NCBI RefSeq assembly: GCF_014237865.1
Contig: NZ_JACJUU010000002.1
Location: 62,001 to 126,000, forward strand
Direction of reading: 5' to 3'
Origin: Pusillimonas minor
GTDB lineage: Bacteria; Pseudomonadota; Gammaproteobacteria; Burkholderiales; Burkholderiaceae_B
DNA length: 64,000 nucleotides
The notes beneath the pieces were generated by a model. It searched no databases and had not been told where the DNA came from. It worked only from the letters and a program-made list of their open reading frames with translations. Below are positions 29,381 through 35,633 of the stretch, piece by piece (the stretch's first letter is position 1; the number at the start of each line of letters is the position of its first letter). Made by a program: the position numbers and the translations under genes.

Positions 29381-29995
29381 ATGGACGCCAAACTTCTAGA
29401 CGAACTGTATATCCGCCAAACTATCGAACGCTGGGCCGTATGGCGCGATGCGGGCGACTGGGATCGTTTCGAAACCGTGTGGCACCCCGACGGCGTCATG
29501 ATGGCCACCTGGTTTCAAGGCCATCACAAAGACTTTATCCGGGTCACCCAAGAGGGCTGGAAAAAAGGCGTCAGCATTTTGCACTTTTTGGGCGGCTCGG
29601 CGGTCGACATCAATGGCGACCGTGCCATTGCGCAAACCAAAATGACGATTTCACAGCGCGGCGACGTTGAAGGCGTGTTGTGCGATGTCGTCTGCACCGG
29701 TCGTTTTTACGACTTCATGGTGCGCCACGACGGCGAATGGAAAGTATTGCACCGCCAGCCTATCTACGAAAAAGACCGCATCGACCCGGTCGACCCGGCG
29801 GCGTCGCTTTCGCTCGACCACACCGCGCTGGCCGCTATGCCGGCAGGGTACCGTCACCTGGCGTACATTCAAACCCGTATCGGCTACAACGTCAAAATGG
29901 ACATGCCCATGCTGACCGGCCCTGAGGTCGACAACCTGTACCGCCGCGGAGCCAACTGGCTGGCAGGTGGCGACGGCGAATTTCCCAAGTTCTGA
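29381..29995 (+). CDS. NTF2/SnoaL-like protein
   Basis: 204 residues. The N-terminal two thirds look like a SnoaL_4/NTF2-like cone fold (IRQTIERWAVWRDAGDWDRF and WHPDGVMMATWFQGHH), a family that includes ring-hydroxylating dioxygenase small subunits, dehydratases and isomerases. ATG 29381 is chosen, with CGGAGA just upstream; it follows sspB by 10 bases. Function unknown. Confidence 0.7.
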   Translation: MDAKLLDELYIRQTIERWAVWRDAGDWDRFETVWHPDGVMMATWFQGHHKDFIRVTQEGWKKGVSILHFLGGSAVDINGDRAIAQTKMTISQRGDVEGVLCDVVCTGRFYDFMVRHDGEWKVLHRQPIYEKDRIDPVDPAASLSLDHTALAAMPAGYRHLAYIQTRIGYNVKMDMPMLTGPEVDNLYRRGANWLAGGDGEFPKF

Positions 29996-30016
29996 TTCGG
30001 CCCTGGCCAAATAAAA

Positions 30017-30049
30017 AGCGTGGTGGTTTTAACCCACCGCGCTTTTTTT
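30017..30049. terminator. Bidirectional Rho-independent terminator
   Basis: A 10-bp stem (AGCGTGGTGG / CCACCGCGCT, one G-T wobble) has A residues before it and seven T after it, so it can serve both the NTF2-like gene and the convergent cysW. Confidence 0.85.
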
Positions 30050-30104
30050 ATGCACCGACTTTATGCACCGGCGTTGCGTATAAGCCCGGCACCGGCATTA
30101 CGCC

Positions 30105-30962
30105 TCAGGCAGGGCGCCCTTCAGCCAGCAGGCTTTCTGCATGGCCAAGCTGCGACTTGACGCGCCATTCCATAAAGGTTTTAAGCAGCAGGGTTACCAA
30201 CGCCATTAAAGCAAGCAACGCGGCAGCGGTAAATGCCGCAGCTGTTTTGTAATCGTTGTTCAGTTGCTCTACCAGTAAGGCCAGCGTCAGCGTCTGGTTC
30301 ATGATGGTGCCCGAAACCACCGACACCGCGCCAAACTCGCCAATGGCGCGCGCATTCGTCAGTACAACACCATATAGCAGCCCCCATTTGATCTTGGGCA
30401 AGGTCACACGCGTAAAGATTTGCCAGCCATTTGCCCCCAGCATCAGCGCGGCCAGTTCTTCGTCTTTGCCTTGCGCCTGCATAAGCGGAATCAAGGTGCG
30501 GGCAACATAAGGCGACGTCACAAACACCGTGACCATGACAATGCCAGGCCAGGCAAACATAAGGCGCACGCCTTGGGCCGTGAACCAGCTGCCAATGGCC
30601 GACTCGACCCCGTAAACCACCAGGTAGCACAAACCAGCCACGACGGGCGATACGGCGTAAGGAATGTCGATAAGCGTCAGCAAGACTTTGCGCCCACGAA
30701 AATCGAAACGCGTCACGCACCAGGCCAAAAGCACACCAAAGACCACGTTAAGCGGAATGGTAAGCAACGCCACCAGTGCAGTCAGACCAATGGCATGCTG
30801 CATGAAGTCTTCAGACATATTGGCTTTAAGCAACTGCCACCCGCCCCCCAACGCCTGAATAAAAATCAGCAGCAAAGGCAGCACCAGCAGTACAAACACC
30901 ACCAGCCAGGTTGCCGCCACCAAGGCATTCTGGGCCGTGCCCTTTAACTTGCGACTCATCAT
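30105..30962 (-). CDS. cysW: Sulfate/thiosulfate ABC transporter permease CysW
   Basis: Inner-membrane permease of about 285 residues with the inner-membrane-component loop (EELAALMLGANGWQIFTRVTLPKIKWG, here spanning the EAA motif). QALGGGWQLLKANMSEDFMQ and the C-terminal helices are CysW-like. Start is ATG 30962 or 30959 (two adjacent Met codons), overlapping the cysT stop. No cysA ATPase follows; the next gene is convergent. Confidence 0.93.
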   Translation of the reverse strand: MMSRKLKGTAQNALVAATWLVVFVLLVLPLLLIFIQALGGGWQLLKANMSEDFMQHAIGLTALVALLTIPLNVVFGVLLAWCVTRFDFRGRKVLLTLIDIPYAVSPVVAGLCYLVVYGVESAIGSWFTAQGVRLMFAWPGIVMVTVFVTSPYVARTLIPLMQAQGKDEELAALMLGANGWQIFTRVTLPKIKWGLLYGVVLTNARAIGEFGAVSVVSGTIMNQTLTLALLVEQLNNDYKTAAAFTAAALLALMALVTLLLKTFMEWRVKSQLGHAESLLAEGRPA

Positions 30963-31831
30963 CGCCCCCCTTGCCACGGAAACACACGCCGCTGCAGGTA
31001 TTGCAGCCCAAACAGAAACGCCAGTGACGCCAGCAGAATGACCGACGCAATCGCCGCTGCGGCGCCGTAATTGAACTCTTGCAACCGAATGAAAATCATC
31101 AATGACGCCACCTCGGTTTCGAACGGCATGTTGCCGGCAATCATAATGACAGCGCCAAACTCGCCCAGGCTGCGCACAAAGGCCTGCGATGCCCCGGTAA
31201 GCATGGCCGGCGCAAGCACCGGGAACACCACCCGAAACAACGTGGCCAGACGGTTTGCACCCAGCGTACGGGCAGCCTCTTCGTAGTCTGCCCCCAGATC
31301 GGCCAATACAGGTTGCACGACGCGCACCACAAAGGGCAAGCTGGTAAAAATCATGGCAATGACAATGCCCGGATAGGCGTAAGCCACCTGCCAGCCCAGC
31401 GGTGCCAACCACTGCCCCAGCCAGCCACCGGGCGCCAACAATGTGGCAAGCGTCAGCCCGGCCACCGATGTCGGCAAAGCAAAGGGCAAATCGACCAGGG
31501 CATCTACAAGGCGGCGCCCCGGAAACTCGTACCGTGTCACAACCCAGGCAATCAGCAGCCCGATCAACGAAGCCACCACCGTTGACAACAGGGCGCTGCT
31601 CAGTGTCACGCGATAACTGGCCACAACACGCGGGTCGGAGATGGCCTGCCAGTACTGCGCCCAGGTCATATCGCTGACGTAAACCAGCAATGCCGACAGC
31701 GGCAGCAGTATGACCAACGACAAATAAAAGACACTGAAGCCGAAGCTCAGGCCGAAGCCCGGCAAAGCCGGATGGCTTAAGAAGAACCCGGACGACCAGG
31801 GCCGCCCGGCAAAAAGGGTGGTACTGCTCAC
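30959..31831 (-). CDS. cysT: Sulfate/thiosulfate ABC transporter permease CysT (CysU)
   Basis: 290 residues, about six membrane helices. FGFSVFYLSLVILLPLSALL, PFALPTSVAGLTLATLL and the EAA loop YEEAARTLGANRLATLFRVV are diagnostic. It overlaps cysW by 1-4 bases and follows the sulfate-binding protein gene by 2 bases, making one operon. Confidence 0.94.
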   Translation of the reverse strand: MSSTTLFAGRPWSSGFFLSHPALPGFGLSFGFSVFYLSLVILLPLSALLVYVSDMTWAQYWQAISDPRVVASYRVTLSSALLSTVVASLIGLLIAWVVTRYEFPGRRLVDALVDLPFALPTSVAGLTLATLLAPGGWLGQWLAPLGWQVAYAYPGIVIAMIFTSLPFVVRVVQPVLADLGADYEEAARTLGANRLATLFRVVFPVLAPAMLTGASQAFVRSLGEFGAVIMIAGNMPFETEVASLMIFIRLQEFNYGAAAAIASVILLASLAFLFGLQYLQRRVFPWQGGR

Positions 31832-31833
31832 GA

Positions 31834-32856
31834 TCAGTCTCGCTGGCTCAGCAAGACATCAAGCACGCCGTTTGCCTTGAAATGGGTGTCTTGAATAGAC
31901 GACCATGACCCGAGCACGTCAACCGGGTTGATCAGCCGCACCTTGGCAAACTGCGAGGCCGTTTCTTTTACCACTACCGGGTCGTTGACACGATAATTAA
32001 ACGTTGTCAGCAAACGCTGAATGTCTGTGGTGTACTGAAACGCCAGATACTCGCGCGCAAGGTCTCGCGTGCCTTTGGCATCAACAACCCGATCCACCAC
32101 CGCAACGGGGAACTCGGCCAGCACGCTTACCGGCGGCACAACGACTTCGAACCCCTGCGCTTTGAAGTCTTCGCCATTGGCAATGTTGATCACCTCGGAC
32201 TCGAACGTCAGGAGGACATCGCCCTGACCATTTTGCGCAAAGGCAACCGTGGCGCCGCGGCCGCCGGTAGGAAAACTGGCGACGTTATGCAACAGCTTGC
32301 GCACAAAACCCCGAACCTGCTCGTCGTTACCGTTGAACTTTTCGTGGGCATACAACCAGGCGCCCAAATAGGTATAGCGGGCGTTACCCGAGGTCTTGGG
32401 GTTGGGAAACACGACTTTTACGTCGTCGCGAACCAGGTCGGACCAGTCTTTGATGTTCTTGGGATTACCGGCACGAACCAGAAACGCAATGGTGCTGTGA
32501 TAAGGCGAGCTGTCGTTGGGAAAAGCCTTGCGCCAGTCTTTATTGACCAGGCCGCGCTCGGCCAGAAAGTCGATATCGGTGACCTGATTGAACGTTACCG
32601 TATCGGCCTGCTTGCCCTGATAAATATCTTGCGCCTGACGCGAGGTACCGGCAAAAGATTGGTCGATTTTGACGGCCTGGCCGGTCTTCTGCTGCCAGTA
32701 CGCCACAAACTTGGGGTTAACCGCCGCAAAGGTTTCACGGGCAACGTCAAACGATGCATTCAGCAATGTCGTTTGCGCCGACACCGACCCCGCGCCCGCC
32801 AACACACCGGCCAGCGCCAACACTACCATCCCGGACTTCTTCCACATAATCTTCAT
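31834..32856 (-). CDS. sbp: Periplasmic sulfate-binding protein
   Basis: 340 residues with a signal peptide (cleavage near SVSAQ). LLNASFDVARETFAAVNPKF, SFAGTSRQAQDIYQGKQAD and FPTGGRGATVAFAQNGQGDV are family motifs, the last two shaping the sulfate pocket. First gene of the sbp-cysT-cysW operon; the intergenic region upstream is AT-rich and a CysB-dependent promoter would be expected, but I cannot point to a firm site. Confidence 0.94.
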   Translation of the reverse strand: MKIMWKKSGMVVLALAGVLAGAGSVSAQTTLLNASFDVARETFAAVNPKFVAYWQQKTGQAVKIDQSFAGTSRQAQDIYQGKQADTVTFNQVTDIDFLAERGLVNKDWRKAFPNDSSPYHSTIAFLVRAGNPKNIKDWSDLVRDDVKVVFPNPKTSGNARYTYLGAWLYAHEKFNGNDEQVRGFVRKLLHNVASFPTGGRGATVAFAQNGQGDVLLTFESEVINIANGEDFKAQGFEVVVPPVSVLAEFPVAVVDRVVDAKGTRDLAREYLAFQYTTDIQRLLTTFNYRVNDPVVVKETASQFAKVRLINPVDVLGSWSSIQDTHFKANGVLDVLLSQRD

Positions 32857-33082
32857 CCTGTTTCCTACGGCACCCGCAAAAGGCGGGCCCCTGACTGATG
32901 GGATTGATTATGTGGGGCCGGCAAAATATACAGAACGAATTTTTCTGAATGCCTTAATAGGCAATACTTATTAGGCGGGCGCCCCCGGCTGCGCAACGCC
33001 CCGGCCGCGACGTGGCTTGAGCAACACAAAAAGCAGGCCGTTTGCAAAACAAATTTTATTTTCGTAGTAGAATAGCAGTCTT

Positions 33083-33158
33083 GCCGGTTTAGCTCAGTTG
33101 GTAGAGCAGCGCACTTGTAATGCGAAGGTCAACAGTTCGAATCCGTTAACCGGCACCA
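33083..33158 (+). tRNA. tRNA-Thr (anticodon UGU), CCA encoded
   Basis: 76 bases with a perfect 7-bp acceptor (GCCGGTT / AACCGGC), D-arm TAGCTCAGTTGGTAGAGCA, anticodon loop CTTGTAA (TGT = Thr) and genomic CCA. The T stem (AACAG / CCGTT) has an A-C mismatch at the 52-62 pair. Its 3' end faces the accessory island, the usual place for integration. Confidence 0.95.
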
Positions 33159-33163
33159 ACATT

Positions 33164-33191
33164 AAAAGACCTGACTTGCTCAGGTCTTTTT
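33164..33191 (+). terminator. Terminator of the tRNA-Thr gene
   Basis: An 11-bp perfect stem (AAAAGACCTGA / TCAGGTCTTTT) with a 5-nt loop begins 6 bases after the tRNA, ending in a T run. Confidence 0.88.
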
Positions 33192-33194
33192 CTT

Positions 33195-33825
33195 GGCTCT
33201 TCCCCATTATCGGGGGATACGCACTCACTAGATACGGTTAATCACACCGTTCCAACCGCACTGGGCCAAGACCCGCATACGGTAATTTTCAAAGTTCCTG
33301 AATCCATACGCACGGCGTGAGAGCATCTCCATTTTATTGTGGAAGCCCTCGGTGATGCCGTTGGATTTGGTAAAGCGCCACATTCTCACGATCGGCTCGA
33401 GCCACGCCCTGAGCGTTTGGGCCAATGCTCGCGCCGGGCTCTGTTCAAATTGCTCAATCAGGCTCAGGAGCTGAGGCATCATTTTCTGAGCCCGCTTTCT
33501 GGTCAGGCTTTTCATCACCAGGAACCCATTCAGTTGCTGCTTGGCAAAGTACAGCGCTTTAAGTACCGGCTCTTGAGCCAAATACTGGCGCAAATTCTCC
33601 TTCTGTACCGCACTCAGCTTCCAGTGATGACGGCGCATCAGACTTAGCAGCCCACGGTTCTTGCGACCTTCCGGATCGTACTGCTGCCACAGCTTCAGAA
33701 AGTGCTGATTGACCAGGCGCACGACATGGAAGCGGTCGGCCACAATCATGGCATTGGGAAAGTACTGCTGGGCGATTCGGCGATACGTCTCAGACAGACC
33801 CATCACAATAACGCGCAGGCTGCTC
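33195..33825 (-). mobile_element. Remnant of an ISL3-family insertion sequence
   Basis: The end next to the tRNA terminator starts GGCTCTTCCCC, the typical ISL3-family terminal repeat opening, followed 33 bases later by the transposase stop. Recognisable transposase similarity ends near 33,820, where the sequence passes into the 3' end of an unrelated gene. The other terminal repeat and the N-terminal half of the transposase are missing, so the element cannot move by itself. The inner boundary is approximate. Confidence 0.7.
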
Positions 33826-33908
33826 CCCCTGCGCGCACAGGTGTGCCACGCTATGCTGGCATTGCGGTCAATGAGGTCGTGCGTCCCTTTCGCTCGTCGT
33901 AAATCCAC
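33228..33908 (-). pseudogene. ISL3-family transposase, C-terminal fragment
   Basis: About 195 residues of a normally ~400-residue DDE transposase. GLSETYRRIAQQYFPNAMIV, ADRFHVVRLVNQHF and the C-terminal TEGFHNKMEMLSRRAYGFRN are diagnostic; the last contains the catalytic Glu region. The N-terminal zinc-finger and HTH half is absent. Residues before LRVIVMGLSETYRR in the open frame come from the neighbouring gene and are not transposase. The frame as listed therefore starts too early; true homology covers about 33228-33820. Confidence 0.8.
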
Positions 33909-34660
33909 TTGGCCACGGTGCGTGGGGCCATGAAAACTTGTGCGGCGATGGCTTGTGCTGCAGCTTCGACGCTCGAATAGTTTCGAGAGGTGTAGAGCTC
34001 GATGGCACGCACTCGAGCGGCATGGTTGGTTTTGTGTTTTTCGATGGCAGCGGCTTGTGCTTGCAATGAGATACGCGTCTTAACGGCAGTTTTGAGTTCA
34101 TCTTCCGCGCTGGGAATCAGGATCACCGACAGGCGGTTGTTGTTGTGCTGCTCGAACAATTTTTCGGCCACGCAGATGGCTTCCATGGCATCAATGACGT
34201 ATTTGCCTGCGTACATTAATTGGCGCTCGACGGATGCTGATTCAGAAACATCTTTGACGTGATGGCCGATCACATCAAGGTCTGGCTGAATCGACAACAA
34301 AGCGTCTACGACCTGCCACAAGGCCAGCACTGCAATCGCGTGGTGTTGGTTTGGAAATGCCTTACCTGTAGGTGGCTGAACATCGTAGGCAGAGATGAAT
34401 TCGCTCAACCATTTCGCATCGCTGTGCATGCCGCGCGTAACTGGTGATTCGCCCTCGCTCAGTGCATCCTCGTGGGCTCTGCTCAATCCACTGTTGATCA
34501 TCCACTCAATGGACTCTGCCAACTGAATGATTTGTTCGATGGATGCTCCATGCAGCAATGTGCGAGCGCGCTCTGCAATGTCCCTCAGCGCAAAAAACGG
34601 AACCAATGGCACTGTGCCAGTGAATGGGTGAAATTGATTGAATTGGCGGAAGTAAGGCAT
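33851..34660 (-). CDS. Hypothetical protein with C-terminal helix-turn-helix-like segment
   Basis: 269 residues, no recognised family. The N-terminal two thirds look alpha-helical; the end (RNYSSVEAAAQAIAAQVFMA then PRTVAKWIYDERKG) has the shape of a helix-turn-helix with a typical W-I recognition-helix ending. The stop lies at or just inside the border of the ISL3 remnant, so the last few residues may not be original. It runs away from the repeat array at 34.8-35.2 kb. Possibly a DNA-binding phage or plasmid-type protein; function not assignable. Confidence 0.6.
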   Translation of the reverse strand: MPYFRQFNQFHPFTGTVPLVPFFALRDIAERARTLLHGASIEQIIQLAESIEWMINSGLSRAHEDALSEGESPVTRGMHSDAKWLSEFISAYDVQPPTGKAFPNQHHAIAVLALWQVVDALLSIQPDLDVIGHHVKDVSESASVERQLMYAGKYVIDAMEAICVAEKLFEQHNNNRLSVILIPSAEDELKTAVKTRISLQAQAAAIEKHKTNHAARVRAIELYTSRNYSSVEAAAQAIAAQVFMAPRTVAKWIYDERKGRTTSLTAMPA

Positions 34661-34817
34661 GAATGGCGACGAGTTTGGATGTCATAAACCGGGGTTGGTT
34701 TTTTGAGAATATCAACGGGAAATGAGGGCGACAAACCACGCTTTACCCGCCATTTCTCCGACTTACCTGTATCCGCGCCACTTCACGCTTAAACCCACCC
34801 ACCACGACCAGGCCGCC

Positions 34818-34912
34818 TGTGACGGTTGTGATGGTCGTGACGATGGATTTCTATTGTTAAACCTTCGGCGCACACATATACGCCATGGCGCAGGATCATC
34901 ACGCCGGGACAC
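34818..34912 (+). repeat. Noncoding repeat, copy A of three (forward)
   Basis: About 95 bp beginning TGTGACGGTTGTGATGG, with a conserved TATTGTTAAACCTT block about 30 bases in and ending CGGGACAC. Aligns without gaps over its first 46 bases with copy C (reverse strand, 34968-35062), and with copy B at a fixed offset of 259 bases. The intergenic stretch 34661-35405 contains no other gene I can support. Confidence 0.75.
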
Positions 34913-34967
34913 ATCGCGTGTCTCACGCATGCAGTCATGGATGTTTGAACGTTCTCAGCGGTGTTAA

Positions 34968-35062
34968 GTGTCGGGGTGTGACGATGAAGGCTGTGGGGTA
35001 TATCGTCGTCTTGGCAAGGTTAAACAATGGAGAAAAACCGTCACCACCGTCACAACCATCAC
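34968..35062 (-). repeat. Noncoding repeat, copy C of three (reverse)
   Basis: On the minus strand it reads TGATGGTTGTGACGGTGGTG, then CCATTGTTTAACCTT, and ends in CCCCGACAC, paralleling copy A along its whole length. Copies A and C point toward each other across about 55 bases. Its head forms with copy B a 20-base inverted repeat (35037-35056 / 35075-35094, two mismatches, 18-base loop). Confidence 0.75.
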
Positions 35063-35076
35063 CGAAAACGATGTGT

Positions 35077-35165
35077 TGTGACGGTGGCGACAGTCGTGAT
35101 GGTTGATTCCTATTGTTTAGGGTGCTGGAAACGCACACACACCCGTGCCGGGGCACCATTACGCG
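35077..35165 (+). repeat. Noncoding repeat, copy B of three (forward, most diverged)
   Basis: Starts TGTGACGGTGGCGACAG and keeps the CTATTGTTTAG block at the same spacing as copy A. Its tail is more diverged. Downstream to about 35,340 is unassigned sequence. Confidence 0.65.
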
Positions 35166-35360
35166 GATTTTTGGGTCCTTCCCGGCCAAAGTCCTATGCG
35201 GGGGGCAAGAGCCCGAGATTTCGCTACTGGTAGCCCTGAAATTCGGGTTTGCGGTTTGCACCGGGTTCGCACCCGTGGTGGCATGTGGAAGTCGCAGAAA
35301 TCCGTCGTGATTTGCTGACCAGATCCCCAGTTGATGATAATCCTCCTCTGTTAGACTGAT

Positions 35361-35390
35361 AACGATTTAAGACGATTTAAATGATTTATG
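35361..35390. repeat. Three tandem 10-bp direct repeats before the small HTH gene
   Basis: AACGATTTAA, GACGATTTAA and ATGATTTATG follow each other with a 10-bp period immediately before the HTH gene. One helical turn per unit and the location suggest an operator, probably for the HTH protein itself. Confidence 0.5.
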
Positions 35391-35405
35391 TTGAGCGCCA
35401 CTGCC

Positions 35406-35633
35406 ATGAGTTCTGAACCTTGGGTTACTGCGATCGATGTCGCCCGGCATCTGGGCGTGGTGAAGGACACCTTGTACCGCTGGCGCGAACGCAAAGGCTT
35501 GCCTGCGCACAAGATCGGTCGGCTGTGGAAATTTCAACTTTCCGAAGTTGATAAATGGGTACGTGCAGGTGGTGCAGACGAGAACGCTGCTCCAGATGAA
35601 CTGGATTCCAGACGTCATGGCTCAGGAGGATGA
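35406..35633 (+). CDS. Small helix-turn-helix protein (excisionase/AlpA-like), first gene of the hsd operon
   Basis: 75 residues from ATG 35406; an ATG at 35388 would add six residues. WVTAIDVARHLGVVKDTLYR and KGLPAHKIGRLWKFQLSEVD with a following KWVRAGGA match the MerR-like HTH of excisionase-family proteins, which here commonly head type I restriction operons and probably regulate them. The hsdR start codon directly follows its stop, with AGGAGG inside the gene end. Confidence 0.82.
   Translation: MSSEPWVTAIDVARHLGVVKDTLYRWRERKGLPAHKIGRLWKFQLSEVDKWVRAGGADENAAPDELDSRRHGSGG

Noticed and set aside
33851-33908. N-terminal extension of the ISL3 transposase
   Set aside because: These residues do not match the transposase family; they come from the end of the neighbouring hypothetical gene read in another frame.
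34722-34967. Small open frames across the repeat array
   Set aside because: They follow the repeated DNA, lack ribosome sites and differ between repeat copies, so they are not supported as genes.
34818-35165. CRISPR array or integron attC sites
   Set aside because: Only three diverged units in mixed orientation with unequal spacing; no cas or integrase genes and no attC consensus.
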